Below, piece by piece: positions 34,640 through 46,200 of a DNA stretch of 64,000 bases (the first letter of the stretch is position 1; each line of letters opens with the position of its first letter). This stretch comes from Trichopria drosophilae (taxonomy: Eukaryota; Arthropoda; Insecta; Hymenoptera; Diapriidae). The position numbers were made by a program, and so were the translations under genes. The notes under the pieces were generated by a model, which was given only the letters and a program-made list of their open reading frames with translations, was not told where the DNA came from and did no database searches. The stretch spans positions 104,173,501 to 104,237,500 of the forward strand of contig CM059586.1 in NCBI GenBank assembly GCA_030407085.1, written 5' to 3'.

Positions 34640-34890
34640 CAGTAATCCCCCTCTTAAGTCATATTTTTAAGGCGAACAAGATGGCAGCGCCTTCCCTTAA
34701 GTCATATTTCCCCTCACCTCCCACCACTTGAATTTCTACTTGTCACATGCACACACACATTCAATGGTACAGCGCGGGCCTTTCTACCAGCGAATGGCGG
34801 GAAAATCTCTGAGGGGAAAAATATGACTTGGAGGAAGGGAAATATATGACTGAAGGAAAGCTGACTTAAGGGGGGGGGGGGGGGCTACTG
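34640..34890. mobile_element. TA-flanked MITE, family E (CAGTAATCCCCCTC)
   Basis: CAGTAATCCCCCTCTTAAGT left; right end CTTAAG plus a run of 14 G then CTACTG, TA at 34638-34639 and 34891-34892; 251 bp. CAAGATGGC at 34677-34685. The G-run is an expanded version of the GGGGG in the terminal repeat. Confidence 0.75.
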
Positions 34891-35373
34891 TACTCGGTGA
34901 ATTTCTGACGGATTCACAGCTATGGGCGAATAGTGAGAAGCGTTCAGAAAAGAAGGGATGACTCGAGGACTGGTTGTTCACCACATATTGGTCACAACAT
35001 GAGCATAACGAATTTTCGTATCGATATAGGGAGTGTAAGTCCCGCGTATTGGATGAACCTACAGTTTTAGGATTTGAATCTTGTCTACGTCATTGCTGAT
35101 GTAGTTTCCCTAGGGATTCCACTTCTACAACCCGTATGTAGTTGTCATTCAAATCAGGATTTTTTTACATAGGTTTCGTATTGCCTCGACTGTTGATGTA
35201 AGTCGTTTGTAGTTTGTTTAATTTTCTTTGCGCACATAAATTGCAGGTTGTGCGCAACGTTGCGCATACGACAAGAAAAGGGGTAAACATACCCCTCTCT
35301 TTTCCGTGTTACTAGTGTGAGGTACAACAAATATTATGTCTTTTTGGCATAGCTATAGCGATGTGCTACATTA

Positions 35374-35649
35374 CAGCGTAGCTCGCTGTATTGATATCTC
35401 CCTGCATTCGCGTCTCGCTAGATTGGCGCGATGCCATCACGGTGTATTGGCACTTCTTGGAATCCTTTTATCCCCACCACGACGTCGCCGCCTCAAAGGC
35501 GTGCCTAGTAAACTACGACCCGGGATGTTCAATTCAGGGCAATTGCAGCGTAGAGGGGGAAGCGATGCTTCGTTTACTTTTGTCAATCTAGCGGGGAGGG
35601 CGACTTGAGGGCTCGGAACCTACTATGTCAATACAGCGAGACTGTACTG
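35374..35649. mobile_element. TA-flanked MITE, family F (CAGYGTAGCTCGCTGTATTGA)
   Basis: CAGCGTAGCTCGCTGTATTG left, inverted partner CAGTACAGTCTCGCTGTATT right, TA on both sides (35372-35373, 35650-35651); 276 bp, GC-rich inside. Open frames at 35336-35608 lie across it and are not genes. Confidence 0.7.
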
Positions 35650-35651
35650 TA

Positions 35652-36289
35652 TTTGGCGACTTAAAAAGATAAAAATGTCTTTTTAAGATAAACGTTTTAA
35701 AATATCTGCCTTCGATGTGAAGGGTCTCAAGGTTTGAAAGATTATTTCCATTTATGAATCCTAAATAAAGAACCACTCTCTGTCTTACAATTTGAGGCAT
35801 ATAAAGGTGAAAGTGTCTGTATTTAAGTTGTTTTTCTTAATTTGAAGCATTCTGGTATTAAAATACTGGCAAATGGAAAAAAAATAAGAATTCGATTATC
35901 AGAGGGAATATTCGGCTTCGATAACTAACATAACCTATTCTGTTCATGCCTTAACTATATTTCTGGATTCGAAACTACTTTTATTATTGTTTTATACATC
36001 ATATTTTAAAAAGTGACGACATGAATATAAATATTCCAGTGCGTTGGGATAAACTTATTGTTAAATAAAGAAATTAAATATTACAAAGCTCAAAGCGATT
36101 TATTATTGTTCTAGTTTTGCTGAAGTTTATCTGGATAGAAGTGTATAGAATCTAAGAATTCACATTATTGTTTTTGTTGTTGTTATGAAGAAATTTACGC
36201 TAAAATATTTGTTTTTATGTCTAATTAGATTTGCAAAGAAATTCAGCAATGACTTATAAATTATTGTTTCATATATTTTTATTGTTGTT
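35652..36289. other. Unannotated AT-rich region
   Basis: Contains TGTCTTTTTAAGATAAACG words near 35675 and a decayed GTGTCT-type sequence near 35808 that recalls the CACTA-like element at 43083; no gene. Confidence 0.35.
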
Positions 36290-36480
36290 GATTATGGATC
36301 CAGCGTCTATTTTTCGCCATTCAAAATGGCGAATTTAAAATGTCGGAAAATATTATAAAAGTTTAATAAAGCTTGTGAAAATTACTACTGGGGGATTTTC
36401 GTTTATTACAAATCCGGCGTCAGTTTTTTGAAATTAAAAATGGTGAATTCAATATGGAGGATAAGATTTTGAAAAATTTG
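36290..36480. repeat. Decayed satellite with ATTCAAAATGGCGAATT
   Basis: GGATCCAGCGTCTATTTTTC near 36296 and AATCCGGCGTCAGTTTTTTG near 36409 start two similar units, each followed by AAAATGGCGAATT/AAAATGGTGAATT. Same family as 18700-18890 and 42490-42650. Confidence 0.6.
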
Positions 36481-38160
36481 CAGATGTCTTCTTCATGATA
36501 GCTATCTTTGATAGATGTCTTGTATGCGGTCGTGGCTATGAAATAATTTTTGAAAAAATATCACTGTTGGATTAAGGCGACATCTACCGGTGTACAAATT
36601 AATTAATATTGAGTTGATGCAATATTCTCGTTTAATAAGTTTTTAGATTTGTTCAAAATATTCGTGAAAAGATCAATATGGTTTAGAAATATGTATACAT
36701 TTCATGTCACAATTTATATTGGAAAGTTGCCAAATCAATATGAAAACAATCGTAAATTTTCCTTTCCTTGATGTTCATCATTTTCTTTCAAGTAGAAGTT
36801 TAAAAATGTCTACTAAATTGTTTCCATGATGCTGAGTACATTAACTTATATGTATGAAGACAGTCTCCCCGTAATTTTTACTGACAATCAGATTACTTCT
36901 CAAACAATTTTAAACAACATATCATACAATTTACCTATAATAATATTTACATAAAACAAAAATATACTTCAAGTCTGTCTTGAATATCCAGTACATTAAG
37001 TTCTATATTACAAATTTGCGAATGAAGATCTTGATTACAGAATTTTTAATCTAGATTGGTACACATGATATGCTGACATTCCTGAACGTGCAAATATGCG
37101 TTCCTTTGTTGGGTAAATAAAGAATCTTTTTTTTTTAAATTGATCAATTCTGTGATAAGAACTTTATAAAGTAACAATTATTATTTTCAAAATAATAACA
37201 TTTAAATTATCTTTTTTACATCAGTAAGACTATAATATTTAGAAATTAAAATACAGATACTGCGACAAAGTTAGGAAACCTCAAATGGTACATTTTGTGT
37301 ATGTTTATATTTTGTCAATTATTACTATCGAGGTTTCTTAGCATATTTCTTCAGTTCAGTTTTGTTTTCAATTGTAAATCGGTCATTAATCGTAGTCTAG
37401 TGTCTTCTAATTTTTTTATACGAGTAAATTGGACTGCTGAAGAATCATTTGAAGCTAACTGAAAAGGTGCGAGATAAATGCAAATTGCAAAGATAAGGAG
37501 CATTTTTCAAACATAACAACGTACATGTTCATAACCTATATAATGACACATTTTTTTAACACGCCCAAAAACTGACGTTTTTAGTTAAAAAAGTTGAAAA
37601 AGTCTTTGGTGGTATCAAAAACTGAAAATAATATTTACACATCACTAAAATTTTAGTTATATTTCCATCAATATTATTAAACTCAAGCAGTATTTTACCC
37701 ATTCTCACATACATGTGCATGTTTATGTTTATGTATTTATACTTTATATAAATTCACATACTTATATAAATAGATGGATATATTTTGACACTTTTAAACT
37801 TGTGAGAAAGTTCGACATCATTTTGATGACTAAGCATAAGTGGACCTCATAAAGTTGACATAAAAGGGGCATTAAAAATAATGGCAATATTTATCCATTT
37901 CCTATCATAATTTTGACAGCATAAATGTCTCAATTTAGAGACATTTCATGTGTCACGTCCTTTTGTTATCATTACGATTCGTGTTTCTGACAACTCAGAC
38001 GTGACAGAGGCCCAGGCGGAAATCGGGAATAGAAGGGAGATCAGACAATAATAAAACAAAATTGTGCTGTCACGTGGCCCTATAAATACTTTAAAAGCTC
38101 TAATTCATCATAAATATCGCCTATCAGTCGTCATATGTAGTATATGTAGCTCGAATTCAT
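36481..38160. other. Unannotated AT-rich region
   Basis: No supported features. Confidence 0.4.
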
Positions 38161-38190
38161 TTTTGGATTCGAACGCCACCTAGTGTTCTT
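38161..38190 (-). other. CTCF-like motif, copy 2
   Basis: Minus strand AACACTAGGTGGCGTTCGAA then TCCAAAAATGAATTCGAGC; near copy of 16711-16740. Confidence 0.45.
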
Positions 38191-38340
38191 AGAAGAAAAT
38201 AACGGCTAAAAACTACAAATCTGTTAGCAAAAAATGATGATGTGCAAAATGTAAATTTAAGATCTAAATATAAGACCTTTTTAAGATTATTATTTTAAAA
38301 GTTGGTCGACATATAAAGTAAATGTTGCTCGTGTTCATTT

Positions 38341-38370
38341 ATGGATTAGAACTCCATCTAGTGTCCCTAG
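38341..38370 (-). other. CTCF-like motif, copy 3 (decayed)
   Basis: Minus strand GACACTAGATGGAGTTCTAA then TCCATAAATGAACACGAGC, about 180 bp from copy 2. The pair looks like a decayed tandem, with AAGATCTTA-type sequence between. Confidence 0.4.
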
Positions 38371-39539
38371 AAGAAACTATGTATCGTTTACCCAAAAAAT
38401 TATAATCTGAAAAAGATAAATTTAAGATCTCGTAATACCAATATCAAAACAGCGTAAAAAGATTACATAATACGTCTATGAGATTAATATTTTAGGAAGT
38501 CATAAATAAGACTACGTTTTTCAAACCTATTTGGTGGTATTTTTTGTAAGGGCTCTGAAATGCCTTTTTATGTGCTATGTGCTAAGTGGGATATTATACA
38601 CAGATATTTCTCTTGAAAACTGGTCTCCATTCGAAGATATTGGCTCGAGAAAGTTTCAAGATCGCTTTATCGATTGTAACTGAAATCGACAATTAAGCTG
38701 CAGATTACCGGTAATCACATTTAAGAACGTGTCATAGCCAGAAAATCTGTTCGCTTTATTAAAGGTGAAACAATAAACATTTAAACAACCAGTTGTACCT
38801 GACGTATATATATTGTGATTTTCTAGGAAAAAAGGAGAAGAAATAGCATTACAAAATCTCGGTTGGTAATTTACTGTAAGGCTTTCACCATATGAAAAGT
38901 TATCATCATTTCTGGTAAAAATAACATTATAGTGAAATTTACAATATATTTTTGGAACGTTTAATATACTCATAGTAAACGACAGAAAATTCGATTAATT
39001 TATACACGAAATAATGGCAAATTTTCGCATGGTAAAATTTGTCCGCGTATTACCATTTGAGACAGTAAAATTTACAAAAGAAAGTGTTTGTAAAAATTAT
39101 CGTATATTTGCTAAATATTTACTAAACTAATAGCAAGTACAAGACTAGTAAATTTTACCAAAAATTATTATACATATCCATATACGTAAAGTTTGTTCTC
39201 AAATAACACTAATTTTGCCATTGACAAGTGAAGTATAATTTCTGAAGTATTTTTCAATGTTGAAAATGATGGCGCAGCTGACCTTTTGTCTGTCACGTCA
39301 CATTTTATAGAAATCCGAGGTTATAAAATTGTCAAAATTAGGGGTAAACTTCCGAAAAGCACACACAACTCTATTTTTTATCAAATGTACCTATTTTTTC
39401 CGACGTATTTTGATGCGCTAATTACGAATATCACAATGAAAAGTGGAGACAAGGTCATCTTCAAGGTCAAAACTAGAAAAATCGTTTTATTTTGTGTTTT
39501 TTTTTGCAGTTATCTTGAAACCCAAACCTCAAAATGTTT
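38371..39539. other. Unannotated AT-rich region
   Basis: A 39000-39200 stretch is rich in GTAAAATTTAC-type words in both orientations, possibly an old MITE. No gene. Confidence 0.35.
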
Positions 39540-39945
39540 TCCGTACGTAAAGTGGTACTTTTATGTTAGACATACTTACTAAGTAAGCAGCAATGCGTAA
39601 AAGCAAAACTAGTGCCTAAAGTAACACTTTTACGTTCGCTTGCATACTTAAGTGATAAAGTAAGTATTATACAATGCATAAATTAATTAAGAAACAATAA
39701 AAGAAATAAATAATAATTCTACAATATAATAAATAACAAAATGTAATAACATAAACAAACAACAACGACATGAAATACATTCATGAAAATCGCACTAGAT
39801 ACACAGTTTTTGCTGCGTGCATTTACGAATGCTCCCCCCCCCCCCCTTCCCCTTTCCTCTCCCCTGGACTGGCGTGTGCGGCAATAACCGCACGGTGCGT
39901 AAAAATAGTACTTTACACACTAGTACTGAAAACTAGTATTGATTT
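39540..39945. repeat. Serial hairpins, locus 5 (diffuse)
   Basis: CGTACGTAAAGTGGTACTTTTA (39542 on), GTGCCTAAAGTAACACTTTTAC (39613 on) and GTGCGTAAAAATAGTACTTTAC (39896 on) are short inverted repeats of the GTGCGTAAAGT type, spread over 400 bp with a poly-C run at 39834-39846 between them. Confidence 0.5.
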
Positions 39946-41479
39946 GCTGTCAAAGCATGCGAAATACAGTAACATCCGAATCTTTTATCGTATTTAACTT
40001 CACTTTTTTCGGAAATGCGACAAAAAAATTATCTTCTGCTACAAGATGAATCAAAATATGGCCAAAACCACTACTTTTGAGACATTTAACCTCGATTTTC
40101 TCGAAAATGTGACATAATAAGAAATTTCTGCTACCTCCACCATTTTCAGGAGCAAAAAATACTTCGGAAATGATACTTCACTTGTGATAAGCAAACTTTA
40201 GTCAAACTTTGTCGGTCCATGTAATATATCGAATTTAAAAATGACTGCTGATTTCAACAACTTTCGACAACTTCCAGTTGGATCAAATCAACCTTTTAAT
40301 CACTGACTTTGAAACAAGGGAACGTAAATTTCTAAACGGGAATTACTCGATACGATTGATGGTTTATCGATGCAGATTTTGAAAAATATAAATCCGGAAC
40401 ATAATATTAAAAGTAGGAAAACGATATCATCGATAAGATTCCGATGTTCAAAGGCAAGTTCAGTTTCTCGGTCGTCATGCTCCACAGATAAGAGACGGGC
40501 AATTGCGGAAGACCTAACACTCGTTACCTATTATCGGTAAAGTGGTACGGGGTAAGGAGGGGGGGAGGGCACTTTCGGCCTCCGTGATGACCGAGAGTTA
40601 CGCGTTGTTAATTATCATGGATAGTTATTATTCTATATCCCTTTGTCGCTTTTTTATGTTCCTTGTTTATCGACGATGAAAATCTTCCGCAGTTAAAGAT
40701 TTCTACGCCATTAAACACAAGAAAATTAGTTACAGAATAATAACGGATTTAAATATTAATAGTTCCTTTTTATATGCGTCTTTGGTTACACCGTGAGATT
40801 TTTTAAATACAGAATTGCAAGTGAAGTTTATGGACATTCAGGGTATTGTTCCGATAAATCTATGGGAATATAAAAATTTGAGATTTTTATACAATTTTTG
40901 AGAAAATTAGAATGAAAATAATACTGAGTATTGCATTTTGGATGCAAGTATGAAGTGATTGATAATAACGAGTGTTTGTTCGGAACGGTATAAAAATTAT
41001 TGCGTTATATCATCATTTCTACGTCGTACCTCTGTTTCTTATATGATATGATTGATAAGATTTATGTTGCATTCTGTAAACTGTGAGTACACAAATTGAG
41101 GCTTTCGATGATGTAATTAATATTTCATAAATGTGTCACATATTGATAGTTATGTAATTTTTCTTTTTTTACAATTGTCTTAACAGAGTGTCCAAAATAT
41201 GCCCCTTGTCTAATAACGGAACTCGTTAATGTGCTAATGACCTTGAAGTTCAAGCGTTATCACCTTGTCTCTCCTCCTTCCAAAATTACAGATCTAAATA
41301 TTATGATACAGTCACCCAAAATATTATGGTACAAATATTATTTACAAAAATATTTGTACATACAAGTTTGTAATGATGTAAAATATAAAAAAATGTGCAA
41401 AAAGGACGTTCCCCCCATCGAATAATAACAAAAGAAATATTAGGAGAAAAAATCTTATGGAAAAACTTCCACATCTTTG
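39946..41479. other. Unannotated region
   Basis: A short GC-richer patch at 40490-40620 includes GGGGGGGAGGG. No exon supported. Confidence 0.35.
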
Positions 41480-41800
41480 TAACTAACGTATTCCAACATA
41501 TCGTAACCCAATCTAACATAACCTGAAAAATTGCTGATCATTTTTAAGGTCAAAGTAGGAAGAATGTTATAAAAATAAAGAAATGTACCTGGAGAATTTC
41601 TCAAGGTCCCACAAACATAAAATATAGGTGAAATGCTAATAAATCGTAACGTCACCTAACTTAACCTTAGTAATTCACGATCATTATCAAGGTCAAAGTA
41701 AGTCTACGTTGTATACAAAGAGAAATCACGTAGAGAATATTTAGGGTCTAATGTAGATGAAATAATGACATATATAGGTACTATAATAACCTAGCTAATC
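41480..41800. repeat. Satellite units with GATCATT..AAGGTCAAAGTA, locus 1
   Basis: Two units about 150 bp apart (GATCATTTTTAAGGTCAAAG near 41535, GATCATTATCAAGGTCAAAG near 41680), each followed by a AAAGAAAT-CGTAGAGAATAT-like segment and preceded by CTAACATAACCTGA or CTAACTTAACCTTA. The same unit recurs at 62190-62730. Confidence 0.6.
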
Positions 41801-42164
41801 TAACTTTAATGACTATTATTATTTGTAATATTTTTTACCGTTATATTTAGACCGATTATTCCTACCCACCCCCCTCTCCTCCACTTTCTCTAAAACATTT
41901 TTATGTATCTCAGCACAATTGGTATTGGTTTTGCAAATAAGATCGCACAAAGGGTTTACGAAGAAACAGCCCTTTTAAATGCCCCAAAACTAGTAGTTTT
42001 AACAATTTTTGAAAAATTATCAACCTGAAATTAGGAAATAAAGGCTGAACGATGCCCCTTGAAAGGAGCCAAAAGCCAAATTGATTTGATTGGATCTTAG
42101 AAACTAGGGTATATTTAGGTGTAGAAATGCAAAAAAAAGGAGATACAATATACCAATATATATA

Positions 42165-42416
42165 CAATCGAATCTCCTTCAACGAATATTCCGTTTTCAA
42201 ATAAGCAGACGTTTCCGTTAACGAATAATTTTCCTTCCGTCGGTATCCCCACTTCAAACCCCTTTAGGCATTTTGAGGAGGATATTGGACGTCTGCAAAA
42301 TGCAGGCACGAAGGAGAGAAAGTTGGAGGTGGAAAGTCGATATTTCCTCTTCAAATCTTCGTTAAATTTATTTGCCTCGTGTTGTCCCGACCGTATTCGT
42401 TAAGGGGGTTCAACCG
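42165..42416. mobile_element. TA-flanked MITE, family G (CAATCGAATCTCCTTC)
   Basis: CAATCGAATCTCCTTCAACG left, inverted partner CGGTTGAACCCCCTTAACGA right, TA at 42163-42164 and 42417-42418; 252 bp. Non-coding. Confidence 0.7.
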
Positions 42417-42489
42417 TAATTATATATGCAACAGATTTAAATTTACATAAATCCACATTGAGACCTAAATTAAACGATCTGAAGTTTAT

Positions 42490-42650
42490 GGTCGCTGACT
42501 ATGAATCTGGAGTTAAATTATGACATTCAAAATGGCGGATCTAATATGTCGGAATCGTTTTGTGAAATTTGCGAATTTTGTTAAAACTTTTAATTCGGGA
42601 GCTACTGCGGTTGCTTACTATGAGTTTGCTATCAGATATTTGACAAATGT
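42490..42650. repeat. Decayed satellite with ATTCAAAATGGCGGATC
   Basis: CTATGAATCTGGAGTTAAAT then ACATTCAAAATGGCGGATCT, followed by a weaker second unit (CTATGAGTTTGCTATCAGAT); same family as 36290-36480. Confidence 0.5.
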
Positions 42651-43080
42651 CGGATAAAATACTGCTGACGACAAGTTTTTTGAGAAATAAACGGATTTGT
42701 TTAAATATGGATAGTTAGTATAAAAAAATGTTAGTGAATAGTGTTTATTTCATAATTTGTTTTGTTTTTCGATTTATTTAAGGTTTAAATGATCAAATAA
42801 AGTAAGTAAATATCATTATTGTTTGGAAAACATTATAGAGGGCGCCATCAACCGATATTTGTGTTTCGATTTTTTCCAAAAATGTTTTTCCTTGGGCTGA
42901 TAATTTATCAACGTATTTTGCAATATTTTTTAATAGTAGCAAAAATCACCATATTGTCTATCGATATTATAATATTCGAATTGAAAACAATTTTATGGAG
43001 ATCGTCACCATTTCGAAGGTCCTTTACATAATTTTGCTAACAGGACACTTTCATTTTAAGAAGTACCTTTCTGGTGTACA
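42651..43080. other. Unannotated AT-rich region
   Basis: Nothing supported. Confidence 0.4.
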
Positions 43081-43082
43081 AT

Positions 43083-43854
43083 CACTGCAAAAACTCGTGT
43101 CTTCTAAATGTCTTATTTGAAGACATTAGACACTTCAAAAATGTCTTTTCAACATTTGAGACATTATTTGCGTCTATCGATCGTAAATAAGACTTTTTTG
43201 TGTCTTATAATCTGAGACATATAAAGAAGACGGTAAAAGTGTCTACATTTAAGTTGTTTTAGCTAATTTAAGACATTTCCGTATTGAGACACTTGTAAAT
43301 CGAAGACACATTGCCGATCCGGGTATCTTCGTGAATATTCGGCAACTGTCGACTCGAAGCGACGTCTCGATAAAAGCTACATAACCTATTCTGTTGATGC
43401 GCGATTGTTCGGTTGATGTGCTTCCAAGGGTTGATTATTGTGTTCATAAATCCGATATGGGTGAAAAAATTGTGTACTGTTGCATCAATGATTTCTCGAC
43501 ACATGTTTCTTATATGACCTCCATTTTGTGAAGGTAGCACCGCAGCCACGAAACTTACATTTTATTTTAAAATTTGGTTCGTTCTTGTGGTATCTAATGA
43601 CATGTTTGATCAAGATTTCAAAGCAATTTGCCCGAAAATTGCAAACAGAACACGAATGTTCATCCATTTTTCACATAAAAGTCAAAAAATTTTAGGTTAT
43701 GTATCAAATATCGAGCAGTACATTCAGGCTGTGATTGAAGACACTTCTAGTGTCTCAAAAAAAGTCATTTATAACGTCTTTCTATAAGACACTCAAAAAC
43801 GTCTTGAAAGTGAGGACAAAAGTGTCTTAAACCAAGACACCCGTTTTTGCAGTG
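43083..43854 (-). mobile_element. CACTA-like nonautonomous element
   Basis: Ends CACTGCAAAAACTCGTGTCT (left) and CACTGCAAAAACGGGTGTCT (right, inverted), flanked by AT at 43081-43082 and 43855-43856. CACTG termini and a 2-bp duplication suit the CACTA (EnSpm) superfamily. Many internal GTGTCT/AAGACA words occur in both orientations. It carries a fragment of coding sequence for a C2H2 protein (43485-43667). A second, truncated copy is at 47214-47570. Confidence 0.7.
43485..43667 (-). pseudogene. C2H2 zinc-finger fragment within CACTA-like element
   Basis: 60 residues with C-x2-C-x12-H-x4-H (CSVCNF ... H ... H) then a second C-x4-C-x12-H-x4-H finger (CKFRGCGATFTKW ... HVSRNH). Tandem fingers of this spacing are seen at the N-terminus of transposon-encoded proteins in insects and fish (from memory). 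The frame stops at 43485, so no transposase core remains. Confidence 0.6.
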
Positions 43855-43856
43855 AT

Positions 43857-44698
43857 GGCTTAGGAAAAACCACCTTTGTGGGAAAAACCTACGTCGAGTA
43901 CCGCAGTAAAAAAAAAACATTCTCCCCGTAACAATATTTTCAAATGGAATTCACATCGAAACTGGAAATATCTCGAAAGGATTTACATAACCTCAACCTT
44001 CAAACACCATTAATAGTGTGCACATATTATTTTTAAATGCTTAATTTCGTACTAAAATATCGTAAATTCATTCAAAAGTGGAAACACGTCAAAATTATAT
44101 GCAGAAAAATGTGCTTATGATCGAGTTTGCTGTGATGCCGTCTGCTTTCAAACACAGTCGGCATCAGCAATCGCCATCTATTGTCAATTTCCGCAATTAT
44201 TGATGAAGAACGTCCACTTCTTTGTCTCGTTCGGGTTAAAAAAACTTCAGACTGAATTAAAAATCAGAGAATGTTGATAATTGTGTAAAAACATAATTTA
44301 ATAGATAAATCTAAATTTGAGTTAATATGTTATAATTCAATGAAAAAGTAGGTCCGCACCGCTTCCTTAATTTCCCACCAGATGCTGTGATTCTCGCTAG
44401 TGAACCAGACCACGGTTAGGGTCATAAAACGTAGTACGATCGATAATATGTAACAATTGGACCCTTAATTAATGTGATGTTTATTCTTCTTATTTCTTAT
44501 TATACCAATGACATTATGAAGAAGAGATGAAAAATTTAGGGTATGGATATTTTGTTAAAAGATAAATTAAACAAGTAATTTTGTTGGATATGTTTACTCA
44601 ATGTTGCTTTTTCGGAGAATTACCATAATATTATTTAATTGAGACGAAAGTTATATATATTAAATTAATTCAAAATTTAAAACGAATACGTTAAAAGT
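43857..44698. other. Unannotated AT-rich region
   Basis: Nothing supported. Confidence 0.4.
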
Positions 44699-44700
44699 AC

Positions 44701-44960
44701 ACAGAGAGAAAAGAAATAGTTAACGGAACCTTTTTGTAATAGTAAAACGCGTAAATAAGAAAAGTTGTTGCATTAACTATTTCCATGGTAAATGGTACAA
44801 TAAAATTGTTCCATTTACTATTTTCCGATGGTTAAATGGTTCGTACATAACCTCAAATATCGACTTTAACCTTACATATAGTTAATTCTACTACTTAACA
44901 GGTTAAAATCCATTTTACTATTTTTTCGTGGTTCCATTAACAATTTTTTTCTCTCTGTGT
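44701..44960. mobile_element. MITE of CACACAGA family, copy 2
   Basis: ACACAGAGAGAAAAGAAATA then GTTAACGGAACC on the left; GGTTCCATTAAC then AATTTTTTTCTCTCTGTGT on the right, about 260 bp. Subterminal AACTATTTCCATGGTAAATG sequences are inverted as well. Non-coding. Confidence 0.75.
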
Positions 44961-44961
44961 A

Positions 44962-45837
44962 AGTTATTCAGAGCTATTCATGAAAAATTACTATTCGTAA
45001 TCACTTTCCGGAAATTATTTATCGAATTATGAACGATGACTTACATTCCTCTTTCAAATCCTAAGAGAACGACCTGTATAATACCAAATAATTTTCTTCG
45101 AACCGATAAAAACTTTCATTTTATATGTTAATCACTGCTAAAATGTATATTGAACTATTTTTATAATCAGATAAAATATATCGCCATCAATGTTAATGTT
45201 ATGTCCAGCATTTTATTGATATCTTATATATAATTTTGGTATTTATCTCTATAGGAATGATAAAATTTCCATTTGCAAAACGACAAAAAGGAAAAGCAAC
45301 CGCAGGTTCGCAGGCTAGAGAAGCTGTCGGAGTCGATTTTCCGATTCGAAAGTTGCCAACTTTTTTGTGTCCACTTTGTGGGATTTTTAGTATTTGCATT
45401 TCCTAGTTCGTAATCCGACTGGTGCATGCTATTTGCCTGGTTGCAAACTGCAAAAACGTGTACCCGCTCACTGTTCGCACTTTAAGGAAGTAGTCTTCCA
45501 GACTACATTTGAATACAACAATGGCACCGTTTCTAGAACGTAAATAATGCCGACGAGATATATGGCTTCGGGCCCGATATTTACTGTTGTAAATGCTATT
45601 GTAAATTACATCTTTCGGCGTTTGTTTCCATTCAATTAACATTCTTATCGCGCCGTTATGTACACGTCGTTGCTAGGCGTTTAATATAAATTAATAAATC
45701 ACGCTTCAATTAATATGTATTTAAGGAGATACACTGAACAAAAAATTTCCTAAGTCAATATTTATTATTAAATTAATTATAAAATATAAAATAATATTAA
45801 ATTAATATTAATATTAAAAATAGAAAATATATGGAAA
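44962..45837. other. Unannotated; weak exon-like stretch 45255-45410
   Basis: TTATCTCTATAG at 45255 resembles an acceptor and opens a 50-codon plus-strand frame rich in Lys and Arg (FAKRQKGKATAGSQAREA), ending at 45404. No homologue recognised and no donor partner, so it is not called. Confidence 0.3.
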
Positions 45838-45920
45838 GGACTCGTGGCTTACTTAGAAGAGCAGATAGGTCCCGGGTTCAATCCCCGGCGAGTCGAATCC
45901 AGCGAGTACGCCTAATTTTT
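45838..45920 (+). mobile_element. tRNA-headed SINE fragment
   Basis: GACTCG (45839-45844) pairs with CGAGTC (45889-45894) like an acceptor stem. CCGGG-TTCAATC-CCCGG is a perfect T-arm with a B-box (45873-45889). TGGCTTACTTAG is A-box-like. An anticodon arm is missing (58 nt between stem ends), so it is not a functional tRNA. A T-run (45916-45923), a possible pol III terminator, follows. A homologous piece is at 63911-63990. Confidence 0.6.
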
Positions 45921-46119
45921 TTTCGAAAATCAAAAAATAATCCAAAATTATTTTTCTTAACAATATTCCATCCGTATCTTAAAAAACTTCAAAGAGTTTC
46001 TGACTTCCGAAAAGAAATTCTTAGACGAATAAAAAAGGAACAGAGGTCGCAATTCTCTATTTCAAGGATTTGTAGTTTATACCATTAATATTATATAAAT
46101 TATCTATGGAATATAATAG

Positions 46120-46200
46120 AACATTATGCAACGAGTACGTACACCTTACGTCCTATTTTATGCACGACTTTTCCGCGCATAAAGTAAAATCGAGTGTGTA
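46120..46200. repeat. Serial hairpin remnant (TTTTATGCACG)
   Basis: TTTTATGCACGACTTTTCC then GCGCATAAAGTAAAA forms a short inverted repeat of the same style as 27735-27805. Confidence 0.45.

Noticed and set aside
45255..45404. Possible exon after TCTCTATAG
   Set aside because: Acceptor-like, but the 50-residue product is unrecognised and ends in a stop without supporting neighbours.
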